This document shows positions 1 to 7,925 of a stretch of 9,497 nt of DNA, piece after piece. Made by a program: the position numbers and the translations under genes. The notes under the pieces were generated by a model. It did no database searches, had not been told where the DNA came from, and was given only the letters and a program-made list of their open reading frames with translations. Origin of the DNA: Arenicellales bacterium (GTDB lineage: Bacteria > Pseudomonadota > Gammaproteobacteria > BMS3Bbin11); contig JARFQC010000202.1 of assembly GCA_029287965.1 (NCBI GenBank), forward strand, positions 1 through 9,497. The letters run 5' to 3'. The number at the start of each line of letters is the position of its first letter. The stretch's first letter is position 1.

Positions 1-1
1 C

Positions 2-31
2 CAGCTCACGGCGGGAACACTTATAGCATGA
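2..31 (+). CDS. Possible 3' end of an upstream gene (partial)
   Basis: This frame is open from the window edge and ends in TGA at 29-31. That stop overlaps the ATG of the protease gene at 28 in an ATGA arrangement. The visible tail would read QLTAGTLIA. Nothing can be said about function from nine codons. The only support is the four-base overlap, a common sign of translational coupling inside an operon, and it could be chance. The protease's own frame is also open to the window edge, so its start could instead lie further upstream. Confidence 0.3.
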   Translation, partial: QLTAGTLIA

Positions 32-720
32 CGACAAGTACACAGACAAAATGGCGCGGCCATGTGATGGCAGCAATCTGTGTTGTGACGATGATGTTCA
101 CCAGCCAGGCAGGCGCGGTCAAATCACTCGGGGTTTACGTGTTGTTCAACGACAAGGCGATCCTCGTCATTGACGGCAACCGGAGAATGCTGCGTGTCGG
201 CGAGACCAGCCTCGAGGGTGTCACGCTTATTTCCTCCACGACGCAGTCTGCCATCGTGGAGATCGACGGCAAGCAGGAAGAGATCGACTTGCATATCGTC
301 GCGTCAGACGGCCCCGTCAGCGACCCGGAGGGCGAGGTGGCAGTGGCATATGAATCAACGGTGACACTGGAAAAAAGCGGCAATGGTTTTTTTCATGCAG
401 AAGGCGAAATCAACAACAAGTCTGTGACCTTCCTGGTCGATACCGGGGCGAACAGTATCGCCATGAGCGTCAGCATGGCGCAGAGCCTGGACATCGACTA
501 CGAAAGCGGCCGCAAGTCGCTAGCTTCTACGGCGAATGGCCTGGTTCCCATGTACGAAGTGACTTTAGAAAAAGTCACCGTGGGTTCCATTGAGCTGGAC
601 AACATCTCGGCAGCCATCATCACCGACCCGGGACCGGGTGAAATACTTCTCGGCATGTCGTTTCTCGGCCAACTGGACATCAATCACTCCGGAAACACAA
701 TGGTTTTAACCAAGCGCTGA
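28..720 (+). CDS. Secreted retropepsin-like (clan AA) aspartic protease
   Basis: This is probably a periplasmic or envelope-associated aspartic protease of the single-domain retropepsin-like type found in proteobacteria (TIGR02281-like). It has 230 residues, longer than the bare protease domain. Residues 1-30 look like a signal peptide: a basic start, a hydrophobic stretch around 13-24 and an AGA end at 28-30. Residues 35-90 form a small beta-rich domain (VYVLFNDKAILVIDG, then VGETSLEGV) often found ahead of the protease domain in this group. The catalytic motif is D138-T139-G140-A141 in a hydrophobic strand, and the second family signature is LLGMSFL at 207-213. With only one DTG, the enzyme must dimerise to form an active site, as retropepsins do. 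The ATG at 28 is preceded by CGGGAA about ten bases upstream, and an ATG at 67 is an alternative. Substrates are unknown, as for the family generally. It lies 58 bases before the binding protein and c-di-GMP enzyme genes on the same strand. Confidence 0.82.
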   Translation: MTTSTQTKWRGHVMAAICVVTMMFTSQAGAVKSLGVYVLFNDKAILVIDGNRRMLRVGETSLEGVTLISSTTQSAIVEIDGKQEEIDLHIVASDGPVSDPEGEVAVAYESTVTLEKSGNGFFHAEGEINNKSVTFLVDTGANSIAMSVSMAQSLDIDYESGRKSLASTANGLVPMYEVTLEKVTVGSIELDNISAAIITDPGPGEILLGMSFLGQLDINHSGNTMVLTKR

Positions 721-737
721 TGCCCGTGAAATAGTCT

Positions 738-749
738 ACACTTCAGTGT
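738..749. repeat. Short inverted repeat upstream of the binding-protein gene
   Basis: ACACT and AGTGT form a perfect five-base dyad around a two-base centre. It lies about 30 bases before the preferred ATG at 779, in the only gap between the protease and the sensor pair. A TATAAC-like hexamer sits at 772-777, immediately before the ATG, which is too close to act as a usual -10 for that start. The dyad could be a regulator half-site pair or chance. No T-run follows it, so it is not an intrinsic terminator. Confidence 0.2.
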
Positions 750-778
750 CAGGCATACCGGAAATTTTAATTATAACA

Positions 779-1660
779 ATGATCCGAAACCGACTGCTGC
801 TGATCACATTTACGCTGGCCATCATTGCGATACCGCTGCCGTCACTCGCCAAGACGCTTACGGTAGGCGTATTTCCGCGCAGCGGCGTCGAAAAAACGGT
901 TACTGCGTACACACCGCTGATTGAATATGTCGCCAGGCAGAGCGGTTTCGATATTCGTCTCGACGTACCGCCGGATATGCCCTCATTCTGGAAGAGATTG
1001 TCAGCGGGTGAATACGACATCGCTCACATGAACCAGTATCACTATGTGCGATCTCATTTCGAGAAAGGCTATGTGGTCATTCTCAAGAACGAGGAATTCG
1101 GCAAGGATACGATCGCTTCAGCCTTGTGGGTGCGCGAGGACAGCCCGATCAGGACACTTGCCGACCTGCGCGGAAAATGGGTCGTGCTGGGCGGCGGCAG
1201 GCAGGCCATGGTGGCCTCCATCATGGCCACGGACATGCTCGAGCAGGCAGGCCTGGAAAGCCAGGACTATTTCTCCCGTTCGACTCTGCATCCCCTTGAA
1301 GCATTAAAGAGCCTTTATTACCGTCAGGCGGATGCAGCCGGTGTAGGCGACGTGGCGGACAGGATGCCCGGTGTGAAGAAGCTGTTCGGTAACGACCGCC
1401 TGCGCATGGTGGCACGCAGTGAACCCGTAACCCATCTGCCGTGGGGTGTCAGCAGCAGGCTGGATGACAGTACGGTGCGGGCCATCAAGTCCGCATTTTT
1501 ATCCCTCAACGACAGCATGAAAGGAAAGCGACTGCTCAAGGCCGTGAACCTGACCGCGATCAGGCCGGCAACAGACAGGGAATACAACGAGCATCGTGAA
1601 ATCATCCTGCGTGTCCTTGATGAGAACTATTACGTTCAGAAGGACTCGCTGCAAGAATGA
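779..1660 (+). CDS. PhnD-type periplasmic substrate-binding protein
   Basis: This exported binding protein belongs to the PhnD (phosphate/phosphite/phosphonate) superfamily of type II periplasmic proteins. The chosen ATG gives 293 residues. They open with a clear Sec signal peptide (basic residues 2-5, hydrophobic core about 6-20, likely cut after SLA at 22-24) and no lipobox cysteine. Family features are the TLTVGVFP strand at 27-33, YTPLIEYV at 44-51, the YDIAHMNQYHYV segment at 79-90, and the linker DSPIRTLADLRGK at 121-133. A GTG at 746 would add 11 residues before this signal peptide, so 779 is preferred, although neither start has a clear ribosome-binding site. In the ligand loop, where many PhnD relatives carry a Ser/Thr-rich StSG-like motif, this protein has GGGRQAMVA (138-146), so phosphonate may not be the ligand. 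No transporter genes adjoin it. Its stop overlaps the GGDEF-EAL start by four bases, so I infer it works as a sensor subunit rather than in uptake. Confidence 0.85.
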   Translation: MIRNRLLLITFTLAIIAIPLPSLAKTLTVGVFPRSGVEKTVTAYTPLIEYVARQSGFDIRLDVPPDMPSFWKRLSAGEYDIAHMNQYHYVRSHFEKGYVVILKNEEFGKDTIASALWVREDSPIRTLADLRGKWVVLGGGRQAMVASIMATDMLEQAGLESQDYFSRSTLHPLEALKSLYYRQADAAGVGDVADRMPGVKKLFGNDRLRMVARSEPVTHLPWGVSSRLDDSTVRAIKSAFLSLNDSMKGKRLLKAVNLTAIRPATDREYNEHREIILRVLDENYYVQKDSLQE

Positions 1661-4221
1661 AGATTATTGGCAAAATGGGCGAATTCCTCGATTCCTACCG
1701 AAATCGCTACCTGACACTCGCACTGTTGCTTACCGTGAGCCTCATCCTTACGGCCGCATTCGGTTATCTCCAGTTCCAGCGCACCAGTTATACCCAGATC
1801 GACAAGATCTCTGCACGCGCACAGACATCGATGCTGCTGGCCGATGTGCTGGCTGAAATCAACAGCATGCAAAAGCTGCTGCAGGATATCGTAATCGATC
1901 CTGACAAGCATGCGCTCAGGGAGCTGGCCGGCCAGATGAATAAATTGTCGCTGGCTCTCGAGCAGTTGCACGAGATGGCCGGACCGGGCGTGGGTGAGGG
2001 TTCAAGGGGATTAATCGGCGAAATGCGCAATGACCTGGTTGAACTGCAGCGCAGCTCAAACGAAATTGTCAGCATACGCATAAATGATGCACGCTGGTTT
2101 CCGGCCACATCAATCATGGAAGACCGCCTGCTGCCCAACTTCATCAGCTCAATGACGCTGTTGAGTGAGATCGCTGCAGAGCTGGAAGAAGACTTTTCTG
2201 TCGAAGCATCACGCGATCCACTGTTGCTGGTGTACGAAATTCGCATGGGCTGGGTGCGGATGACCGCGGAGCTGAGATTGTACATAGCCAACCGGTTTGG
2301 TGTGTTCTCGGCCAACAACGAAACCGGTATGGACGCACGAAACGATAATATCGAAACCTATATCGCTAAGTTGGGCGATGACATTACCCGCCTGCAGGAG
2401 TATGGCGCCGAAGGCCGGCTGGGGCTGCTTGGCGAGGAGATGCTGCCTGAGCTGGAAGCGAACTACCAGCGCTGGGCCAATGCCAAGGACGACCTGTTTG
2501 ATGCATTGACCCGGGACGACTGGCGCATGGACCTGGTCGTGCTGAGGCAGGACATCTATCCCATCATTGAGCGTCTCCAGCAGCGCATCTCTTCGCTGCA
2601 GCTCGATCTCGATGTCCAGTCAGCCAGCGATATCACGCGCCTGACTGACACTGCCCGCTGGCTGGCATTTGTCCTGCTGGCGATTACCGGTGCAATCATC
2701 CTGATTACCTTCGCCGGCTACATGTCGTTCAATCGCCTGGTGCTCAGGCCTATTTCAAAGACGACCCATGCACTGAAGAAAGAGGCTTCCGGTGAATCGG
2801 TAAACCTCAGTGAAATAACCATGTTGCGCGAAACACGTGAGCTGGCGGATGCCTTCCACCAGATGCAGCGGCAGGTGCGCAATCGCCAGGACCGCCTCGA
2901 CCATCTCGCTCACCACGACCTGCTTACCCAGTTGCCAAACCGGGTGCTGTTTAATCGCAGGCTGGAACAGGCCATCCAGGATGCCAACCATTCAGGGCAG
3001 AACGTTGCGCTTATGTTCCTGGATCTTGACCGCTTCAAACAGATCAACGACACCCTCGGGCATGGTGTCGGTGACCTGCTGCTCAGGGAAGTCTCGATGC
3101 GCCTGTCAGAGGTCATCAGCCGGGACGACGCAACCATTGCACGCTTTGGAGGCGACGAGTTTACGATTATCGTTGAGCGTATCGACGATGCCCAGCAGGT
3201 TACGGATATCGCCGAAAGAATACTGACCGCATTCAGCACGAAGTTTTTGCTCGGAGATCACGAATTGCACGTCAGTACATCGATTGGCATTGCCTTGGCG
3301 CCAATGGATGTCCTGCATGCAAGTGACCTGCTGCGTGCCGCCGATACGGCAATGTATGAAGCCAAGCAGCACGGCCGCAACCAGTACCGGTTCCACTCGG
3401 AGGAAATGTCCCGCCTTGCGGAAAACCAGATGGTAATGGAAAAGGAACTGCGCCATGCCGTCGAACGTAGCGAATTCGAAGTTCACTACCAGCCGATCGT
3501 GTCTACCCGCAGCAAGCGACTGGTTGGCTTTGAAAGTCTGCTCAGGTGGAATCATCCCGAGCAGGGCCTGCTGGCGCCGAACAGTTTTCTCGATGTGCTC
3601 GAGGACAGCGGGCTGATTACCGCGGTTACTGACTGGCTGCTGGATCAGACAGCGGTCATGCAGGATCAGCTTCTGCAATCCGGTCAAAAAGACATTTACC
3701 TGAGCATCAACCTGACGGCGCGTCTGCTGAACGATGATGCGTTTGCCAACGCCATGGAGCATCGACTCAAGGACGGTTCGCTGATGCCTGAAACACTGGT
3801 GATTGAGCTTACGGAAGATGCGCTGACCGGTTATGTCGACAAGGCCGACCTGTTCCTGCGCAAGGTCAAAAAGCTCGGTGTGCGCCTGGCGCTGGATGAC
3901 TTTGGCACCGGACAGTCATCGCTGGAACATTTGCGCCGCTTCAGCTTTGATATCGTCAAGATTGACCGCAGCTTCGTGAGTGACATCTCCAGGGACCCGG
4001 ATGACGCGAGCCTGGTCGACGCGGTTATCAAGATCGGCCACTCGTTTGATATGACCATTGTGGCGGAAGGGGTGGAAACGGCAGCACAGCTCAATTACAT
4101 CGCCGAGCGGCAGTGTGATTACCTGCAGGGCTACCTGATCAGCAGGCCTTTGCCGGTCGATGAGGCGCTGGTTTTTTCAGGCCGTTATATGCCGCACCTG
4201 GTGGGTGACAAGGGTGTCTGA
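1657..4221 (+). CDS. Membrane GGDEF-EAL c-di-GMP signalling protein with large periplasmic sensor region
   Basis: This 854-residue inner-membrane protein has both a diguanylate cyclase and a c-di-GMP phosphodiesterase domain. Membrane segments lie at about 18-38 and 335-358. Between them is a periplasmic region of about 295 residues, rich in Leu/Glu/Arg heptad-like stretches and probably a helical bundle, with no sensor family I recognise. A HAMP-like linker with LRPI follows, to about 410. The GGDEF domain spans about 415-577, with DLLTQLPN at 421-428 and an intact GGDEF at 498-502. The product-inhibition RxxD site is degenerate: nine residues before GG there is an Arg, but the Asp position holds Ala (RDDA). 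The EAL domain spans about 595-842, with ESL at 626-628 in place of EAL, then IELTE, DDFGTG from D747, K768 in KIDRS, E804 in AEGVET, and QGYL. All the usual metal and catalytic residues appear present, so both activities look possible. The ATG overlaps the upstream stop as ATGA, indicating coupled translation with the binding protein. Confidence 0.93.
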   Translation: MKIIGKMGEFLDSYRNRYLTLALLLTVSLILTAAFGYLQFQRTSYTQIDKISARAQTSMLLADVLAEINSMQKLLQDIVIDPDKHALRELAGQMNKLSLALEQLHEMAGPGVGEGSRGLIGEMRNDLVELQRSSNEIVSIRINDARWFPATSIMEDRLLPNFISSMTLLSEIAAELEEDFSVEASRDPLLLVYEIRMGWVRMTAELRLYIANRFGVFSANNETGMDARNDNIETYIAKLGDDITRLQEYGAEGRLGLLGEEMLPELEANYQRWANAKDDLFDALTRDDWRMDLVVLRQDIYPIIERLQQRISSLQLDLDVQSASDITRLTDTARWLAFVLLAITGAIILITFAGYMSFNRLVLRPISKTTHALKKEASGESVNLSEITMLRETRELADAFHQMQRQVRNRQDRLDHLAHHDLLTQLPNRVLFNRRLEQAIQDANHSGQNVALMFLDLDRFKQINDTLGHGVGDLLLREVSMRLSEVISRDDATIARFGGDEFTIIVERIDDAQQVTDIAERILTAFSTKFLLGDHELHVSTSIGIALAPMDVLHASDLLRAADTAMYEAKQHGRNQYRFHSEEMSRLAENQMVMEKELRHAVERSEFEVHYQPIVSTRSKRLVGFESLLRWNHPEQGLLAPNSFLDVLEDSGLITAVTDWLLDQTAVMQDQLLQSGQKDIYLSINLTARLLNDDAFANAMEHRLKDGSLMPETLVIELTEDALTGYVDKADLFLRKVKKLGVRLALDDFGTGQSSLEHLRRFSFDIVKIDRSFVSDISRDPDDASLVDAVIKIGHSFDMTIVAEGVETAAQLNYIAERQCDYLQGYLISRPLPVDEALVFSGRYMPHLVGDKGV

Positions 4222-4241
4222 AAATTTCTGACTGGAAATAA

Positions 4242-5066
4242 TCAGCCGGCGGTTTTGTCCCGCTCAATCAGTGCATAGGCAGAATGGTTGTGTATTGATT
4301 CGAAATTCTCGGATTCAACCACGTATGAGTCGATTCGGTTGTCCTTGTTGAGGATGGCCGCCACATCCCTCACCATGTCTTCAACGAACTTGGGATGGTC
4401 ATAGGCGTATTCGGTGACATGCTTTTCATCGGGACGTTTGAGCAGGCCGTAAAGCTCCGAACTTGCCTGTGCCTCGATCATTTCGATCAGTTCCTCTATC
4501 CACATGAAGCTGTTGGCCTTGATCGAAACGGTCACATGCGAACGCTGGTTGTGCGCGCCATAGTCGGAGATTTTTTTCGAGCAGGGGCACAGTGATGTCA
4601 CCGGGACAACGACCTTGAGATTCAGGGATGTACCGTCCTTGTTCAGTTCACCGGTAAAGGTTACTTCGTAGTCCATCAGGCTTTCGACGCCCGATACCGG
4701 GGCCTTCTTGTTGATGAAATAGGGGAAGGACATCTCGATGTGTCCGGTTTCCGCTTCGAGCCGCTGACCCATCTCTTTCAGCATGGTCTTGAACGACTTG
4801 ATGGATATTTCCCGCTCGTGCTCGTTGAGGATCTCGACGAAACGGGACATATGCGTGCCTTTGAAATTATGCGGCAGTTCCACGTACATGTTGAAATTGG
4901 CGATTGTGTGCTGTTCACCCTCACTGCGGTCACGCACACGTACCGGATGACGGATGTCCTTGATGCCTACCTTGTTGATTGTGATCTGTCTCGTGTCGGC
5001 GCGGTTCTGCACGTCCTCGATTTCTTCACAATGGCCGGTTTCACACGATGTTGAAGTATCTGTCAC
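4242..5066 (-). CDS. folE2: GTP cyclohydrolase IB (FolE2)
   Basis: This enzyme converts GTP to 7,8-dihydroneopterin triphosphate, the first step of folate (and queuosine-type deazapurine) synthesis, in the cytoplasm. It is the type IB enzyme, unrelated in close sequence to FolE. The protein has 274 residues, normal for the family. The signature PVTSLCPCSKKISDYGAHNQ covers 155-174, including C160, C162 and H172. E229 and H259 near the C-terminus are candidate metal or catalytic residues, and the GTHMSRF segment at 70-76 is also typical. The start is a GTG: the upstream frame reaches a stop with no better start, and the next Met is at residue 60. A weak GAG lies about ten bases upstream. Type IB enzymes can use metals other than zinc and are Zur-regulated in some bacteria. 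I see no Zur-box-like AT-rich palindrome in the 50 bases upstream. Lying 50 bases after dxs, it is probably the last gene of the xseB-ispA-dxs run, which suggests constitutive expression. Confidence 0.95.
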   Translation of the reverse strand: MTDTSTSCETGHCEEIEDVQNRADTRQITINKVGIKDIRHPVRVRDRSEGEQHTIANFNMYVELPHNFKGTHMSRFVEILNEHEREISIKSFKTMLKEMGQRLEAETGHIEMSFPYFINKKAPVSGVESLMDYEVTFTGELNKDGTSLNLKVVVPVTSLCPCSKKISDYGAHNQRSHVTVSIKANSFMWIEELIEMIEAQASSELYGLLKRPDEKHVTEYAYDHPKFVEDMVRDVAAILNKDNRIDSYVVESENFESIHNHSAYALIERDKTAG

Positions 5067-5116
5067 GTTGCTAATTCTCGGTACGGGGCGGTCGGGATGT
5101 TAAAGGGGGAGAAATT

Positions 5117-7060
5117 CTAGGCGTATTCCGTTGACCGGGCAAGGTTGGCAGGCAATACATTTCGTATGGCTTTAGTCACGCCGGCCGGGTCCAGTCCGCA
5201 TTCAGCGTGCAGTGTGGCCGTGTCGCCGTGTTCGATAAACTCATCAGGCAGACCCAGCAGCAGGAGTGGGGTGACAACCTGGCTGGCAGCGAGGAATTCA
5301 GCCACGGCGCTGCCTGCACCGCCCTTGATGGTATTTTCTTCCAGTGTCACCAGCAAGTCGTTCTCCAGCGCCAGCTTCAGGATAAGGGTTTCGTCGAGAG
5401 GTTTCACAAAGCGCATGTCGATGACGCTTGCATTCAGTTCTTCAGCCGCCTCAAGTGCCGTGTGGACCATGCTGCCAAACGCCAGGATGGCGATATGCCT
5501 GCCTTCCCGTCGTACATTGGCCTTGCCGATCTCTATCTGGTCAAGGTCAGGGCCGATCTCGACTGCCGGCCCCGAGCCGCGCGGGTACCTCACCGCGGCA
5601 GGGGTTTCCATACCGTACGCCGTAGTCAGCATCTTGCGGCATTCGTTGCCGTCAGAGGGCGCCATGATGGTCATGTTGGGGATGCAGCGCAGGAAGGAAA
5701 GATCGAATGCGCCTGCATGCGTGGGGCCGTCAGCGCCGACCAGGCCGGCCCGGTCGATGGCAAACACGACGGGCAGGTTCTGCAATGCGACATCGTGTAT
5801 CAACTGATCGTAGGCGCGCTGAAGAAAGGTGGAGTAGATCGCGACGACGGGTTTCATGCCGTCAACGGCCATGCCGGCAGCGAATGTCACGGCATGCTGC
5901 TCGGCAATGCCCACATCGTAATACCGGTCAGGGAAGCGCTCGGAAAATTCGACCATGCCGGAACCTTCCGACATGGCAGGCGTGATGCCGGCCAGGCGTT
6001 CATCCTGTTCGGCCATGTCGCACAGCCACTGGCCGAATATGCTGGAATAGCCGGGCACGGCAGATGGAGGTTTGATGCTTTCGCCGGTTTCAATGTCGAA
6101 GGGCGATACGCCATGGTACGTGCAGGGATCGGCTTCGGCAGGTGCATAGCCCTTGCCCTTGCGCGTGATGACATGGAGAAAGCGCGGCCCTTCCAGCTGC
6201 TGCATATTTTGCAGCGTTTTGACCAGCGTGTTGATGTCATGACCGTCGATCGGTCCGATGTAGTTGAAGCCGAGTTCCTCGAACAGCGTGCCGGGCATGA
6301 TCATGCCTTTCATGTGTTCTTCGGTGCGCTTCGCCAGCTTCCACATCGGGCCCATGCGGCTGAGTATGGATTTGCTGCCCTGGCGGGCCTTGCTGTAGGT
6401 GCGGCCCGACATGATGCGTGCCAGGTAATTGGACATGCCGCCGACATTCGAGGAGATCGACATCTCATTGTCGTTCAGTATCACCAGCAGGTTGGCGTCC
6501 AGTTCTCCGCCGTTGTTGAGCGCCTCGAATGCCATGCCTGCACTCATCGCGCCATCGCCGATCACAGCGATGACCTCACGTGAAATTTTCTGTTCCGCCG
6601 CGGCAGCCGCCATACCCAGTGCGGCGCTGATCGAGGTGCTCGAGTGGCCGACACCGAAGGTGTCGAATTCACTTTCATCGCGGGTCGGGAAACCGCACAG
6701 TCCACCGCTCTGACGAATGGTGTGCAGGGCATCACGCCTACCGGTAAGGATCTTGTGCGGATAGGTCTGGTGGCCGACGTCCCATACCAGCCGGTCATCG
6801 GGTGTATTGAATACGTAGTGCAGGGCGATGGTGAGCTCGACGGTGCCGAGTCCGGCCGCGAGATGGCCGCCTGTTTTGGACACGGAATCGATAAGAAAGT
6901 CGCGTAGTTCCTGGGCAAGTGCAGGAAGGTCCTGCAGTTCCAGCAGGCGCAGATCAGCGGGTGTATCGATATCACTCAGGAGAGACGAGCCGCTCAACCC
7001 GGCGTCTGACCCGGATGGGTTAGGCGTGTCCATCACATTAGTATATTCGATTTGTGACAT
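5117..7060 (-). CDS. dxs: 1-deoxy-D-xylulose-5-phosphate synthase
   Basis: This thiamin-diphosphate enzyme condenses pyruvate and glyceraldehyde 3-phosphate to DXP, the entry step of the non-mevalonate isoprenoid pathway. DXP also feeds thiamin and pyridoxal synthesis. The 647 residues align along their whole length with E. coli DXS as I recall it. The GGH at 64-66 and GHQTYPHK at 96-103 are conserved, the ThDP motif runs from GDG (168-170) to NDN (196-198), and the catalytic Glu is E387 in IAEQH. DRAGLVGADGPTH and the C-terminal RFVKPLDE segment follow. The annotated ATG overlaps ispA by 23 bases and gives an N-terminus about 15 residues longer than E. coli. An ATG at 7033, four bases after the ispA stop, would give 638 residues and is a real alternative. 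Neither has a strong ribosome-binding site, which fits coupling to ispA translation. The stop is TAG. Confidence 0.97.
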   Translation of the reverse strand: MSQIEYTNVMDTPNPSGSDAGLSGSSLLSDIDTPADLRLLELQDLPALAQELRDFLIDSVSKTGGHLAAGLGTVELTIALHYVFNTPDDRLVWDVGHQTYPHKILTGRRDALHTIRQSGGLCGFPTRDESEFDTFGVGHSSTSISAALGMAAAAAEQKISREVIAVIGDGAMSAGMAFEALNNGGELDANLLVILNDNEMSISSNVGGMSNYLARIMSGRTYSKARQGSKSILSRMGPMWKLAKRTEEHMKGMIMPGTLFEELGFNYIGPIDGHDINTLVKTLQNMQQLEGPRFLHVITRKGKGYAPAEADPCTYHGVSPFDIETGESIKPPSAVPGYSSIFGQWLCDMAEQDERLAGITPAMSEGSGMVEFSERFPDRYYDVGIAEQHAVTFAAGMAVDGMKPVVAIYSTFLQRAYDQLIHDVALQNLPVVFAIDRAGLVGADGPTHAGAFDLSFLRCIPNMTIMAPSDGNECRKMLTTAYGMETPAAVRYPRGSGPAVEIGPDLDQIEIGKANVRREGRHIAILAFGSMVHTALEAAEELNASVIDMRFVKPLDETLILKLALENDLLVTLEENTIKGGAGSAVAEFLAASQVVTPLLLLGLPDEFIEHGDTATLHAECGLDPAGVTKAIRNVLPANLARSTEYA

Positions 7061-7916
7061 AGTCAGCTAACGCGCTGAGCTGGCGAGTGTCGATATCCAG
7101 GGTGTTGAGTGACTCGATGGCTTCGTCGCGGGCCTGCCGGGCAGCTTGCTTGGCCCCCTGCAGGCCCAGCAGGCTCGGGTAAGTAGGCTTGTCCAGCTCT
7201 GCGTCGGAGCCGGTTTGTTTGCCTAACGTGTCGGTATCTCCTTCAATATCCAATATATCGTCTCTAATCTGGAACCCCAAGCCAATGGCCGCTGCGTAAT
7301 TTCGCAACGCGGCGAGGGTGGCCGCTTCGTCTGTTTCTGCGGCCAGGGCGCCCAGTTCAACCGCCGCACCGATCAGCGCGCCTGTTTTCAGTGCATGCAT
7401 CTGCCTGAGTTGACCGAGATTCAGTGTCCGGCCGACAGCGCCGAGGTCCAGTGCCTGGCCGCCCGCCATGCCCAGAGAGCCGGACGCCCGGGCAAGCACA
7501 TGCACCATCTCAGCTGCCCTGCTATGCCTGCTGGCAGCGAGCAGTTCAAAGGCCAGTGATTGCAGGGCATCCCCGACCAGCATCGCGGTTGGTTCATCCC
7601 AGGCCTTGTGGCAGCTCGGTTTGCCGCGGCGCAGATCGTCGTCGTCCATGCAGGGCAGGTCGTCATGGACCAGCGAATAGGCATGTATCAGTTCCACCGC
7701 TGCGGCAGGTGCATCGAGTTCCTCTGCGGGTGCACCCAGCGCATTGCCGGTCAGGTAGACGAGACAGGCACGCAGCCGTTTTCCGCCATCTAGTGTCGAG
7801 TAGCGCATGGCAGCATGGAGAGCACGCGGTTCGTCATCTTCACCGGGCAGTGCCTGGTCAAGATGGTCCTCCAGGCGATTGCGCCAGGTATTCAGCTGGG
7901 CTTCAAGATCAGTCAC
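7038..7916 (-). CDS. ispA: Farnesyl diphosphate synthase (short-chain polyprenyl synthase)
   Basis: This cytoplasmic prenyltransferase joins dimethylallyl and isopentenyl diphosphates to give geranyl and then farnesyl diphosphate, the precursor of undecaprenyl carrier lipid, quinone tails and hopanoids. The protein has 292 residues, a normal length. GGKRLR is at 44-49. The first Asp-rich motif begins at D85-D86 (HDDLPCMDDDDLRRG) and has the two-residue insertion of bacterial FPP synthases. The second is IRDDILD at 217-223. Tyr80, five residues before the first Asp motif, matches E. coli IspA and fits a chain stopped at C15. The start is a GTG nine bases after the xseB stop, with no clear Shine-Dalgarno. 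The N-terminal length matches E. coli IspA, and the next Met (residue 37) would remove conserved sequence. The end overlaps dxs by 23 bases, so two successive steps of isoprenoid supply are coupled. Confidence 0.95.
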   Translation of the reverse strand: MTDLEAQLNTWRNRLEDHLDQALPGEDDEPRALHAAMRYSTLDGGKRLRACLVYLTGNALGAPAEELDAPAAAVELIHAYSLVHDDLPCMDDDDLRRGKPSCHKAWDEPTAMLVGDALQSLAFELLAASRHSRAAEMVHVLARASGSLGMAGGQALDLGAVGRTLNLGQLRQMHALKTGALIGAAVELGALAAETDEAATLAALRNYAAAIGLGFQIRDDILDIEGDTDTLGKQTGSDAELDKPTYPSLLGLQGAKQAARQARDEAIESLNTLDIDTRQLSALADYVTNRIY

Positions 7917-7925
7917 GGTCTTGTG

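Noticed and set aside
3106..3762. A minus-strand open frame of 218 codons
   Set aside because: It is antisense to the GGDEF and EAL domains, whose conserved motifs prove the plus strand is coding.
4224..4239. Small inverted repeat (ATTTC/GAAAT, six-base loop) between the convergent genes, as a shared terminator
   Set aside because: The stem is only five mostly A-T pairs and has no T-run next to it, so it is too weak to call a terminator.
5207..6583. A long plus-strand open frame of 458 codons
   Set aside because: It lies entirely antisense to dxs, whose residues match the family throughout. The frame reads as low-information His/Arg/Ala-rich sequence with no recognisable motif.
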